Assembly (NCBI GenBank): GCA_015680685.1 | Contig: MNCI01009419.1 | Location: 261,468 to 325,467, forward strand | Length of the DNA: 64,000 bases | From: Gnetum montanum | Lineage: Eukaryota; Streptophyta; Gnetopsida; Gnetales; Gnetaceae | Direction of reading: 5' to 3' | In this document: piece by piece, positions 36,656-48,519 of the stretch | Layout: each line of letters begins with the position of its first letter | Position numbering within the stretch: the first letter of the stretch is position 1 | The notes under the pieces: generated by a model | Seen by the model: the letters and a program-made list of their open reading frames with translations, nothing else | The model's database searches: none | What the model was told of the DNA's origin: nothing | Program-made: the position numbers and the translations under genes

Positions 36656-37364
36656 TGATGAATCATCAATTGGTAGAGATATCGTAGATGCTACATCGCA
36701 TCTGCATTGTAGCATCCTTGTTGATGTGTCTTTGTTGGATGCTATGTCATAGATGCAATGTCACATCTATTAGATAAAATCAAATTTTGTTCACCTATGA
36801 TATCATAACTATGATATCATCTCTATGATGTTGTATATCTAATATCATAGCACATGCTATGACATTGTAGATCTAATATCGTAGCATGTGTGTAGCCTAT
36901 AAATATAACACTTGGGCACATGGATCTGAATAAGTTTCATTCCATCCTTAGGTAGATTCTCACAATTTTTTTTCATACTTTTTAGTAATAGAAAGTGAAT
37001 GCCCATAGTGTGGTGTTGAGCAGTTGTATAAAATATTTATTTAAGTGAAGTGCACTTGGGCATAGTTCATGTCTAGAAATAAAGATCAAGATTGATTTTC
37101 ATCATTGCAACATCCACTTAGTTTTATTATTTTACTTAGCATAGTTTTTACTATTTTCTTAGTTTAATCATTTATATTTCTAAGTACTTTAATTTTTGTT
37201 CATTAGTAAAGTAGACTGAGTATGAAAAGTTTTGAGTTTTAAGTGTAATTGTTTAGTAATCCTAGTAGTGTTATTGCTTGGTTTACCCAGTAGCATAATA
37301 CTTGGTAATCTTAGTAATGATTACATGAGCCCAAGACATGTATAATAAGCTAGGACTAGATGCT
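36656..37364 (+). repeat. 5' LTR of element 4, truncated
   Basis: It aligns with 44042-44673. The last 294 bp of the LTR, the primer site and the start of gag are missing; at 37364 unrelated sequence begins. TATA box at 36898-36905 (TATAAATA). U3 contains a 34 bp tandem duplication starting CTATGATGTTG / CTATGACATTG, just upstream of the TATA box. Confidence 0.88.
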
Positions 37365-39400
37365 AGGGAATCAAGATGAGGATAGAGGTAGAAATAGATG
37401 AGATCATAAAAGTCAGTGCAGCATCTAAAAACATCAATGGCTAGAACACTGAGAGATCATTAGATGTACAACTTAACTGTAAGTTTGTGGGAGGGCCATG
37501 CTAGGGAGAACAAAAATGGGGCACCTTGAATAGTCTAGTCAATCAGACAGGGACATACATGGTGTCTAATGACCATTTGCAAATGGTATCTTTAGAGCAT
37601 CACATGAACAAACAAGGAGCGTAACATGTATAACAATGAGAGTGCATCAATGTGAGTGTCTTAATGCATATTAATAATAGGAATAAAATAGTACGCTCAC
37701 AGTTTGAAATATATGTTTTAAGAAAAATGGAATGAGTTTAGGTGAGAAAATGAACCATGCCAAGATTGGGGAAGAGTGACTTTTGATTAAATGATGTGTA
37801 CAATTAGCATGCAGTGTTAGATAGGCACAACGGGGCAACGAGGCAACATGGTCACACTCCTTGGGATGCTATGAACATGGTGTGGATAGATGAAAGGGAG
37901 CTGAAGCTTGTTGGACTAATAATTTCTATGCTATGCAGGTGCAGATTCCAAGTTGAGTGTGGGAGTGAAGCAGGTGTTGAGAAGTGCTCCAATGCTGAGA
38001 TTTTCTACTCATCAACCTTTTTCTTGCCAATATTCTACCATAGCCTAACCCTTAGAATGCTGATTACTGGTGTATTTATAGAGCTAGCATTGATGGGAGA
38101 TGTGCATTGAAGACCATGTGTCCTTGGTTTTCATAGCACGAATGTGAATGTGTCACGCTGATGTGCTACGCTTAAAGTGTTAAGCTCAATGATGCTATGC
38201 TTGACAAGACAAAAAAAAGGGATTGAAAATCTACTAGACTATGACCATATTTCCAAAATTACATGTGTCAAAGTCTAAGGAACTACCATGTACCTACAAG
38301 ATGCCAAAAACAAATGCAACTTGGAGCCTACATTCCAAGACTATGTCTTCCCTTCTCTTCCAAGTAGGGTCAAGCATAGGGACAATTTTGGGGATTAACG
38401 GGAGGTGCAAAAAAAAAAAAAGAAAACTGTTGATCTTGGCCACCTAAGAAATACCAGAGCTGAAATGAAAGTTGTTTCTAAGTTCTGGGAGCTTTTGGAG
38501 GCATTTGGAGGTGTTTTCCAAGTGTTACACTATCTAGGCTACCTAGCGTGACAAAGAATAGCGTGAACACTTCAAAATATTTTGTGATTCTAGCCTACTA
38601 CATTGTTTATGCTACTCTGTGTAGTAGGGTGTAGCACCTATTTTCCAATGAATCTTTTCAAAATTGAAAATTCCAGTCTAGGATGTGGGAAGATAAGCAA
38701 CTTGTGAAACTAGAAAGTGCATCTTCCATGTCAAGATGGCCTAATACCTCCTCATTCTGTACATAGAAAATTTTTGATTTTGGAACCTGTACTACGTTGT
38801 GTAGCATAGTAGAGAGTAGCATCAATTTTGGATGAATTTTGAAAAAACTTGTAATGTTTTATCATGGGACACTAATCACTCTCTAAGGATGACGCAGCAC
38901 AAGAAGCCTTGGAAGTCAAAAAATTTCCAAACACACCTTCTGTGTTTGATCCAAGACGTAGGAAATTTTGAGTTCTAAAACAAGTGCTACACTCTACTAC
39001 ACTGTGTAGTGTAGCAGAGTGTAACGAGCTTGAAAGATAGAAAATGAACCAAACTATTTCATCCATCTTGAGCATTTTTGACAACTCCTAGCCTGGCACT
39101 TTGGTGGACTGGCGACCAGGACATGTGTCAAGCTAGGCAAGCTAGAGAGCGTAGCAAGCTTGACAACCTAGAAGATAGAAAATTTGCCAAACTGTTGAGT
39201 CCATCCTTAGTGCCCTTTTGGCCACTTCTGGCTTCAGATTTGTGCAAACTCTCCTCGGGAATGGGTCCTACATTGACTATGCTAGGAAGCATAGTAGGTA
39301 GACTTAGAAACAATTTTGCAAACGTTAGGACTTCTAGGGTGCCATGTCATCTATGCTGCAAAGTGTAGCATCAGACTTTAAAAAAATTATGTCCAAGTTT
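37365..39400. other. Unidentified segment with repeated palindromic TGTAGC/GCTACA blocks
   Basis: It replaces the end of the 5' LTR and the gag start of element 4. It is visibly richer in G+C than its surroundings. Blocks of self-complementary CTACAC/GTGTAG words recur about every 190-200 bp (near 38612, 38800 and 39003), with further palindromes such as CTATGCT-aggA-AGCATAG at about 39278-39295. The open stretches at 37814-38110 and 39078-39368 show no recognisable domain. Confidence 0.55.
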
Positions 39401-39409
39401 TGACACTTA

Positions 39410-41650
39410 GAAATTTTTTTTGTTGAGTTATAGGAGCCCAAAATTAGTGGTGTTTCAATCAGCATAGACAAGATCATCATAATTAGACAAATAGAAATAG
39501 AAATCATAACCATGACATGTCTAATGATGATGAACCCTTGTTGGCTACTAGGAGCATGATTTAGATAATGGAGGTAGTTAGAATACCTCATAGGCATCAA
39601 AGGGAAAGTTGCATCAAAAGGCTTGATATGAATAACATCACTAAATTTTCTAGAGGCTATAACTCTAATCCACAATATCACTTACAAGCCTCCCATGATG
39701 CTTGTGCCTTGTAGAAGATTTAGAGTGAGTGGTAAAATCTTAAGTTCTTTGCCAAGAAACCAATAGATGAAGTTGAAAGTTGGTATAGATCATTGGAACT
39801 AGATTCAATCCATCATTGGTCCATAATGTTGGAATTTTTCAGTGAAAAATACCAAACCTATGCAAGAGTATCTAACTTGAGAAAACAAATCCAAGGATGA
39901 AAGCAAGAACAACATGAATACTATTCACTACTACATATATGTCTAGGCCATTATTTCTCTCAAAGAGAGTAGCTTTTCCAAATCATAGATGGGTTTTGTC
40001 ACCAAACAAGAGAGACCCTTGGGATTTATGCCCAAGGTTGGATATATGAATTGAAAGCCCATCAGATATAAAGGCTAGTTGAGTAGGTGACAAAATAAGA
40101 AAGAGGGCTATGTAAATGAGAGAATATAGAAGAATATAACTAGGATCTAACTCTTCAAAAGTAGGGAATCCATATCTATGATGAGAAAAAAGAGGTAGCT
40201 CTTGATGAGGTGATTTCATAATCAACCTTGCTAATACAAAATTATAGCACTGAGCTTGAAACAAGGATAAATAAGATGTGGGAGTTAAAGAATGAAAAAG
40301 TCACAACTTGCATGAAAACCTTAGAGGAGTGGGTAGAAAAAAATGGATTAAGTGATCAAAATAAGAAAATAGAAAATGAAAAAAGCAATAGGTAGGAACA
40401 CTTATTAGAAAAAAGGAAAAATAGCTATAGGAGAACATGCTATAGACTCAACCATAGAAAAGGATGATGGATGTGACATTTTCTAATATGATCATCGAAA
40501 GGGCTATTGCCTAGTTATGTTACATCTACATGAGTTTTGACCTTTTTCTTTGAATCCTAAGTTCATACACAAGAAAATGCCCATGAAATTACCTTACTCA
40601 TAAGGTAATTATGGATAGTCCTATAACCAACCATACTATTCTAGTGGGACTTCTTATTAACATCAAAACTACTATCACTTAGAGTGGAAAAACCCATATT
40701 CATGGAAGATGCTATTAACAAATCAACAATACCCTTATTGCTAGCCAGACTGGTATGACTACTATGTTCAAAAACCTATTTCTCCAACTGATTCTACTTT
40801 ACCTTGAATTACTACTATCATTCTCTTGGATATAATCAACCTACAACATCTCTTGTGGGATTACTATCTCAAACCTCTTATCCTCCATGACATCATCAAC
40901 ATTCTCATACTTCATGATATGTCACCACAAACAACATAGGAAGGATTGACATCACAACATTAATGGAAGAACACCACTTTTACTATGAACATACACGTAA
41001 ATGATAATTCTAGTAGATCTCAACCACAGTCTCAAAAACATCCTTTCTTTAGGATAGTTTCCACATATGAGCGCAAAACTCATAGACCTACTAGCTCATC
41101 AAAACTAGCACAAGGCTAACTAGGTGCAACACATTTCCTCACCAAAATAATGTCTTTCAATCCTACACAAGGGACAACACCCATTACCACTCAATTATAG
41201 AAATTAATAGATGAACCTATCATTTTGGAGAGATAAGAAATTCCATGCATTACTACTAAAAAAAAGGGTGTAGTTGTAGACTAACCTTCTAGTATGTCAA
41301 GATAGTCCACAAAAAATGTGAAAAGAAAGTGTTTGCACAAGAGAGAGAAGGGACCACTAAACTAAAAGACACCTAGTGACCAATAACTGAGAACTTTCAG
41401 TTATCCAAAATGTGCATGGAACAATATAAATCACTTATTAATTCTTAGTTAAAAAAATGATCCAAACTAAGAACTTACAAATGGAAATACTAAACCACAA
41501 TCACACATCAATAGAAAGAGGAACTAAGGCCTTACATGATAAAAATTTAGTTATCATCATAATTTTATGGGATGATAATAGAAAAACTAAATCACAAAGG
41601 ATGGTAAGTATGAAAGCTCAAGTGTATGATATAGGAAAACTTAGATGCAT
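39410..41650 (+). pseudogene. Gag of element 4 (broken, N-terminus missing)
   Basis: Recognised by co-linearity with gag of elements 1 and 5: RLDMNNITKF (about 39620), KKPIDEVESWYRSLEL (39755-39805), EKYQTYARVSNLRKQIQG (39845-39898), YYSLLH, IIDGFCHQTRETLGIYAQGW (39980-40045), then a basic coiled segment (KNEKVTTCMKTLEEWVEKNG) and, near 40470, the Cys/Tyr motif seen in element 1 at about 3900. The tail to 41300 is Tyr/Pro/His-rich. Stops at Gln or Trp positions and shifts are frequent. Confidence 0.78.
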
Positions 41651-41921
41651 TCTCTGAATACTTGCCCATGAGTTCAGTCATGGGGGAGATGCCTTATCTT
41701 GATTTAGGAATTAATAAGTGTTTTTCAATATTTTATCTTATAGTTATTTTTAATTTCTAATTTCTTTATATAGATTTTCACTTTTCTTAATACATTTTTC
41801 CATTCATTTATAGTTTTCAATTTGTTAATAATTTCTTAATTCTTTAACATTTTTCTATTCTTTGATGATTTTTCATTCTTTTAACATTTCTTGTTCTTTT
41901 CATATTTTTTCCATTATGACT
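41651..41921 (+). other. A+T-rich stretch after gag of element 4
   Basis: T-rich and without a gene. It resembles the T-rich post-pol sequence of element 5 (54570-54760) more than any protease or RT region, which suggests that pol was deleted before the sequencing gap, not merely hidden by it. Confidence 0.45.
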
Positions 41922-42123
41922 NNNNNNNNNNNNNNNNNNNNNNNNNNNNNNNNNNNNNNNNNNNNNNNNNNNNNNNNNNNNNNNNNNNNNNNNNNNNNNN
42001 NNNNNNNNNNNNNNNNNNNNNNNNNNNNNNNNNNNNNNNNNNNNNNNNNNNNNNNNNNNNNNNNNNNNNNNNNNNNNNNNNNNNNNNNNNNNNNNNNNNN
42101 NNNNNNNNNNNNNNNNNNNNNNN
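41922..42123. other. Assembly gap (202 N)
   Basis: A run of 202 undetermined bases inside element 4; the true length is unknown. Confidence 0.98.
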
Positions 42124-42872
42124 AATGAATAAACTCCTCCCTTGGACAATATGCCAAGTGTTAATTCTCTTTGCAATAGTGGTAGTCTTATGGTTGTATA
42201 TCTAAGAGATGAATCAATGCGATGTCACTATAAAGTGGTTTGGACTTGATTTGAATCTTGAAAAGAATGGCTAATGGTTACTTTAATCATTAATAACACA
42301 CAAGGATTAATTATTTCTATGGTAAGATACCTCACATCCCAAGTTCAGCAAGCCTTCCTCTAGTCCATCTCACCTCATTATATATTTAATCATAACTTGT
42401 GGTTTTATATAATATAGCATTAGTTTCCCAATCTAGTGATACTAACATGTGTGTTTTCCTAGATAGGTATGTATTACATTCAACTCCTTAAGTGCCCAAG
42501 GACACTTTGGGTGTGGTTATATAAGGACACAAAGGGTTGGAGCATGCTTTGGGGATGATCCACTTGTATAACTCTTGTGATTCATACTTTCCAAATAATT
42601 CTACATCATATTGTGTCTTCCAAAACATTTAATAAAATTCCCATGTCATCTAACAATCTATTTGTACATCATAAATTCACTATCGATTTCTCATACATAC
42701 CATAAACTTTTGTTGCCTGATATTTCTTCTTTATGAACTTTGAACACCAACATTTTGAAAACTGTGCATCATTAATGGTCCAAGACCCTCTAGATAAGCT
42801 TCACATCTTTCATAGATTCCATTTGACTTATTTTTTCCCCAAAAAATTGATGAAAAATTTGAAATTTTTAAT
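42124..42872 (+). other. Post-pol non-coding region of element 4
   Basis: No coding frame. By position it corresponds to the post-pol stretch of element 5 before the internal promoter. Confidence 0.5.
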
Positions 42873-42954
42873 AGTGATGTCATAGTTGCAATGTTGTAGG
42901 CACTTACAATGTCATATCTACAATTTATGATCTATGATGTCACACATATAAAAA
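42873..42954 (+). promoter_or_regulatory. Internal U3-like motif array and TATA box of element 4
   Basis: The stretch ATGTCATAGTTGCAATGT at about 42877 closely matches the LTR U3 word ATGTCATAGATGCAATGT at about 36747. Further ACAATGTCATATC and CTATGATGTCAC words follow. They end in TATAAAAA at 42947-42954. The layout array-then-TATA is that of the LTR promoter, but this copy lies inside the element, upstream of the accessory ORF. Confidence 0.6.
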
Positions 42955-43076
42955 TAGAATATATATGCATGAATGTTAGTGAAATTTTTCACTTACTCAT
43001 TTTGCAATAATAGAGTGTTACAATTTTTTTTCAAAACTCTTGCACACTAACTTCCATAGGCCATAACTTCATCCTC

Positions 43077-43338
43077 GTAAGTTCAATTCCCATAATTCTT
43101 AAATCTTGTTGATCTTGGAGTTTTCAACTTAGTTGTCAATGGGGGGAGGTGGGGATGGCATGTGCATTTCATAATGATATAATTAAATATTTAAAAATTT
43201 GAGCCCAAAATTCTTAATCCATGAAGATACTAGAAAGGGTAAGTATAAAGAAATAGTAAGAATCTTAAAGTTAATCAATCACAATAAGGCTAGAAAAATT
43301 TTGATCATACTCCTAATAGATCATATTAATTATTTTAG
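43077..43338 (+). other. Putative intron before the accessory ORF of element 4
   Basis: A donor GTAAGTTC at 43077 is identical to the one in element 5 (56318). An acceptor TTATTTTAG ends at 43338. Length 262 bp. Its distance from the TATA box (about 130 bp) is close to that in element 5 (155 bp). The acceptor is weaker than the donor. Confidence 0.45.
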
Positions 43339-43845
43339 GCCATAATAAGTAAGGAAGACGATAGAATGACATAAGTAACTAAAAGATATTAGACCTAAGG
43401 GGTTTCTTTTTTGCAAATTTTTCTAACTTTGCAGTTATAATATGATAAGAACTTGATCTAACCAAGGGTATGAGTAAGGTAAAGAGCTATTAAGAACTAG
43501 TGTGAACATTCTAATAATTTCATACCCTTGTTGACTACAAATGGTCCCAAAGAGACCACAAAAAGAAATACCTTTATAACAAAAATGTTAAAAAGATGCA
43601 ACTCCAAGAATCTCCATTATGGCCCATACTAACCAAAAACAGTGAATGGAACTTAGGAGAAATGTACCAATTCTAGTAAAATAAAGAGGTCAATACAATA
43701 GTTAAAATTAAAAGAGCCTTTGTGTCATACTTAGTAGAGAGGACATATGGAAAAGGAAAACAAGGATAGAAGAGGAGAAATTTTATAAAGGCCTAATGAC
43801 AAAGGAAAGAAGTTGATGGAAGAGCCACCACTTCCTAAAATATGA
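43339..43845 (+). pseudogene. Accessory ORF remnant of element 4
   Basis: A short and heavily damaged counterpart of the element 5 accessory ORF. The clearest common part is the C-terminus: KKLMEEPPLPKI followed by a stop at 43843-43845, parallel to KLVKVQEPPPPQTI and stop in element 5 (59357-59401). Just downstream, both elements share GAGTTAATCA-TAA-type sequence and TTTTGTAAAGAAA before the 3' LTR. Most of the coiled-coil region is deleted. Confidence 0.4.
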
Positions 43846-44041
43846 ACTACATTGAGCCATTTCAAATATTATTTTTGGTTTTTCATGTAACTATGTCATT
43901 TTTTTGTACACACCAGTACAACACTTAGAGTTAATCAGTAATTATAGGCAATCAATAATCTTATACCTTTCCATTTTTGTAAAGAAAGCTTGGTCCTATC
44001 CTGTTAACTCGAGGATGAGTTTTTAGTCAAACATGGAGGTA

Positions 44042-44967
44042 TGATGAATCATCAATTAGCTAAGATATTGTAGATGGGATGTTGCATCTATTTGATAAAG
44101 TAAATTTTTGTTCACCTAAAATATCATAACTACAACATCATATCTATGATGTTGTATATTTGATATCATAGCACATGCTACAACATCATAGATCCAATAT
44201 TGTGGGATGTGTGTAGCCTTTAAATATAACACTTGGACACATGAACTTGAATAAGTTTCATTCCATCCTTTGGTAGATTCTTGTAATTTTATTTTGTAGC
44301 TTTAGTGATAGAAAGTGTGGTCTTGAGTAGTTGTACAAAATCTTTATTTGAGTGAAGTGTACATGGACATAGTTCATGTTTGAACATAAAGATCAAGATT
44401 TCTTTTCATCATTATTGCATCCACTTAGTTTTATTGTTTTACTTAGCACAGTATTTACTAATTTCTTAGTTTAATCATTTACATTTCTAAGTACTTTACT
44501 TTTTTATTCATTAGTAAACCAGAATGAGAACAACCAGTTTTGTGCATTTAAGTGTAATTGTTTGGTAATCTCAGTAGTATTATTCCTTAGTTTTCCTAGT
44601 AGCATAATGCTTGGTAATCCTAATACTGGTTATATGAGCCCAAGACATGTATTGTAAGTGAAGACCAGATGCTCATCACTCTAGGGTTACCTTACTATCA
44701 TCACTTAAACTTAGGACTAAATTTCATTCCAAATTATGTTTATTGTTGGGAGTAATTAGGGCCTAACAACATCAATATCATATGCCTCACTTTAGACTAA
44801 ACCATATGTGACAAATCTATGATTAGTCCATGTGGGGAGATAGCATCCTACGATTAATGCTTGAAAATATAGATGCCACAAGTAGTCCCATCCATGGAAT
44901 TTGACTAGATCATGCATTAACACTTGTGATTCATATGGTTGGGCATAGGGGCACCTATCACTCATTA
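44042..44967 (+). repeat. 3' LTR of element 4 (926 bp)
   Basis: It starts TGATGAATCATCAATTAGC and ends GGCACCTATCACTCATTA. The U5 end matches the LTR ends of elements 1, 2 and 5. A TATA-like TTTAAATA near 44219 corresponds to TATAAATA in the 5' LTR. The preceding GAGGATGAGTTTTTAGTCAA is the conserved sequence also seen before the 3' LTR of element 2. Confidence 0.9.
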
Positions 44968-45849
44968 GCTATTTTTTTAATAAACATTACTTCTTTATTT
45001 TTAATTATTATTATTAGATCTTATTATTAATGTAGGAATTCATATATAACTCACTTAGGAAGGCCCTACCTAGGATTATTCTAGCTAAAACTTCTCCTAA
45101 AAAAGCTAGCTTCATTTGTTGGAAGGATGACTTACAATCTCAAGGTTCTATCTTTTCTAAGTTTTAAGGATTCAAGTTGCATTTTTTTAAACTAACTCAT
45201 TCCTTAACTCATTCTTGGATTAGCTTTTATGTTGTTTATATCATACTATCATATCCAATTTTAAGTTGCTTACCCCTCCCCTAATTAATCTAGCTTATAA
45301 TGCTAGCTTAGGTTAATTAGTTGAATTATTATTAAGAATTTACTTAATACAAGCTAAGAGAATAGAGGAAAAGAAAAACTACAATGGATTTTATATATTC
45401 TCCCCTACATATGAGACACTAGTAAACTTTTATCTCTCAATAATTAGTATCTATAATACATTGTCAGAGTATGAATCTCAACCACTAACTCCTATGGAAG
45501 ACATAGTGGGAAACGATTGAAAGGTTAAAGAGTTTTAAATACCTGTGAACATAATAGGTGGCAACCTAAAAGGAAAGTGGATTAATTTAGTTGAAGATGG
45601 GAAAGTGAAATAGGAATAAAAAATACTTTTGAAAAAAATAGAAAAGAAAAGTTGGACAAACAATAGTCCTTAAGGTATAAAGTAGCACAAGAAAAAGGAC
45701 AAGATTAGCTAAGTAAGATAAATAGATAGAAATGATATTAGCTATTAAAATACATACTTAGGTAAGTCAACCTACTAAGTAAAATGTCATATCCTAGCTC
45801 AAATATGATGGCATATGAAATTATATTTAGTGATTACTACTTCATCCAT
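44968..45849. other. Unassigned sequence
   Basis: A+T-rich, no supported gene or domain on either strand. Confidence 0.4.
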
Positions 45850-46800
45850 ATGCGCTCTACATACAAAAGGAGGTTTATGTAGGATGCTTTAAATGGTGAG
45901 ATTTTGAGCATCATGCCAACTGTAAAGTTTATGTGGGAGTGTGTCTCTACTCATGATTGAAGGTTCTTGTTGGGCTATTAAAACTTTTTTGTTAGTCTTA
46001 GATGATCTTCTTAAATCATGAAGTTCCTATGGAAGGTAAATTTATTTTGTGTTTTTCATTTGAATGGGCTACTCACATGGGCATTGATAAAGTTTCATAT
46101 GCTTTGGCCACCTTAGATGCTAGATCCATAAAATCCTAAGAATTGTTACTTGATTTCAATGGTCAATAAAAATTATTTTCCATTAATCAATTGATATGGT
46201 GAATATCCTAAATTTTGTTTATAAGTAATCCTATAAGCCCAAAGTGCATCTTGTAATTTTTTAGATCAATCTTTCATCTTAGCATAAGCTATCTTAGTTA
46301 AGATTGTTAAAATGATTCTATTTGCATCTTCAACTTAACCATTTGTTTGGGGATGGTAGGGAGTGGCTATCTTATGTTGGATTCCACAAGAATTAAGGAA
46401 TTTCTTCATTATTTTATTAGCAAAATGAGTTTCTTGATCACTAAATATTGCTCATGGAGTTACAAATCATGTTAGAATGTGTTCTCTAAGAAAAGATACT
46501 ACTTTAACATCATTTGTTGGGGTAGCTTTATCCTCCATCTATTTAGTGACATAATTGATACATAATAAGATATACTAACATCCATAAGAAGGTGGTAATG
46601 GTCTTAAAAAATCTATGCCCCATACATTGAAAGGTTTTTTTATTAAAATGGGATGAAGTGACATCTATTGTCTTTTTGTCATTACCCATAAACATTGACA
46701 CTTGTTACATCCTTAGACATATATATGAGCATCTTTAAATATTTTAGGTCAATATCACTTATCTACAACACCAGAAGCATAGGTTATTACATCAAAATCA
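45850..46800 (-). pseudogene. Integrase fragment, minus strand (element 6)
   Basis: Minus-strand reading gives, in order, a WGIDF-type start with LPPSYG (about 46590-46620), AIFSDQETHFANKIM (about 46410-46455), KIATPYHPQTNG (about 46340-46375), VED (third acid, shifted by a stop) and DALWAYRITYKQNLGYSPYQL (about 46185-46250). These are the three parts of a Ty3/gypsy integrase core. It is closest to integrase of element 3 (shared SDQETHF). LTRs and other domains were not found around it, so it is a fragment. Confidence 0.85.
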
Positions 46801-47532
46801 TGTACAGAGTGAATCATAAACTATTAATGTAGGCAACATGTCTAGAATTAGAGTAGCAAAAGTAGCTCTCATAAACTCAAAGTTGTCTAGTGCAAGTCCT
46901 AGTGTAGTTAATTATTTGCCTATTTTTGTAGCCACTTGAAACATCCACAACTGATTAAATACCATTCTCATTTAGCATAATCCAATCTGCAATTTTCATT
47001 CATTCTTTCATTATATTATTTTATCTTTTCTTATCTTCTCTCTTTCATGCTATGTTGTTGCAATCCAAGTTATAGCCTTTTTGGTTTTAAGCCTTAATTC
47101 TTTTCTATGTATATGAAATTTAGACATCTTGATGCCTATGAAAGAGAAAATTGAATTTTATGTTTTATCAAAAAAATAGATAGAGAAATGTGTTTTAGTT
47201 ATTAATGTTAAAGTGTAGATAAAATATTTAATTTTTTCTTTCTGTTCCTTTATGAATAGATACTACTAGTTATGATTTTTGCATGAAGGGTTCAACAATA
47301 TGAAAAGATGAAAATTAAAATAAAAAATAAATAGGAAACAAAAATTAAGAATTAAGATGTAAAAGGTGGAAGAAGAATAGGCAGAAGTGAAGAAAAGTAT
47401 GGTAGAACAAGAAGTGGAGGAATCAAAACTAATAAAACCTTCACCACATCTAAACATTTGGAGATCTTGAAGTCCTTCATCTTTAGATTCATTACTAGAT
47501 AGGTTTTGGTGTTTGTAAATGGAGAAGGAGAT
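46801..47532. other. Unassigned sequence upstream of element 5
   Basis: Some of it may be degraded pol of element 6 upstream of its integrase (minus strand), but I could not identify a motif. The Phe/Ser-rich 63-codon stretch at 47266-47457 looks accidental. Confidence 0.4.
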
Positions 47533-48378
47533 TGATGGGTTGTAGTTGGCTACATCGATGAGGTCTCATCAACTATGCCCTATTGATGTAGCCCTAAATA
47601 CATGCTCACCAACTACATTTATGACATGAGATTCATAGTAGTAGTAGAGCTCTTATAGTTTGTCTATTTAAAAGTTAGAATATTTTTCCCAACTTCCCAC
47701 AGTAGGAGTCATTGAGTGTATATATCTTTATTTGAGCACTGTTGTACCTAAACCACACCAATGTGTATGGTAATAAAGATGAGCTTCTTGATAAACCTTG
47801 TAGCATTCTAGATAGTTTAAATGTTTTATTTATGTATTAATTGTTTTTATTAAATACTCAATTAATTAAGATGAATTAATCTAAATTACACTTTAATCAA
47901 TGAATCTAAATAGACTAAATACATAAGTACACTCACTTCAAGCATAAACATGTATTTGCTTGGTAATCCTAGCAGTGTTATTGCTTTCTGCACCTAGTAG
48001 TGTAGCACTTGGTAACCTAGCAATGGATACGTGGGTTCAAGACATGTATGGAAAGTGGGACTAGATTCTTACATTAGGACTAGTTAGAGATCAGTTAGTA
48101 GTTAAATCAAATTAGTCATTAAACTACTTTTTCTCTCTCTTCAGGCACCAAAGAACCTAAAACATACAATGATAAAAATCATATGCCTCGATTATACTTA
48201 ACCATACCATTGAGCTTCACAAGTGTAATTGAGAAGACAACAAATGACCTTAGGAAAATATTCACTTCCTAGAAGACTACTATATTGGAAACTATAGATT
48301 CTATGGAATTTAACCAAATTGTGCTTGAATGCTTTGTGATTCTTATGGTTGGATGTAGGGGTACCTCACCACTCATCA
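47533..48378 (+). repeat. 5' LTR of element 5 (846 bp)
   Basis: It starts TGATGGGTTGTAGTTGG and ends GGTACCTCACCACTCATCA. It aligns with 59638-60258. U3 holds 15 bp units (TACATCGATGAGGTC / TCATCAACTATGCCC / TATTGATGTAGCCC) just before a weak TATA-like CTAAATAC. Confidence 0.92.
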
Positions 48379-48379
48379 T

Positions 48380-48397
48380 TGGCATCATTTCTTCGGA
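48380..48397 (+). other. Primer binding site of element 5 (degenerate tRNA-Asp type)
   Basis: TGGCATCATTTCTTCGGA, 11 of 18 matches to the tRNA-Asp-complementary site and correctly placed one base after the LTR. Weak alone, supported by the other elements. Confidence 0.55.
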
Positions 48398-48519
48398 CTC
48401 TATTTGCTGAAATGTGTGCTATCTTGGATTAGTGATAACTATTAATATTGTTGGATGAACTCAAGATCAACATCACTCTCACACAACATATAATTACAAA
48501 AGCATACTACTATTTTATT

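Larger units (their letters stand above)
36656..44967 (+). mobile_element. Element 4: deleted Ty3/gypsy element with both LTRs
   Basis: Both ends are defined: TGATGAATCATC at 36656 and ...TATCACTCATTA at 44967. The flanking bases gctac (36651-36655) and gctat (44968-44972) agree at four of five and are a plausible target duplication. Inside are a truncated 5' LTR, an unrelated 2 kb segment, gag, a short A+T-rich stretch, a 202 bp N gap, a U3-like internal promoter region, remnants of an accessory ORF and the 3' LTR. Protease, RT, RNase H and integrase are absent from the visible sequence. Confidence 0.85.

Noticed and set aside
37814-38110. 98-codon open frame in the segment inside element 4
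   Set aside because: No domain; the region is dominated by palindromic repeats.
41844-42205. Open frames across the N run
   Set aside because: They exist only because N codons are not read as stops.
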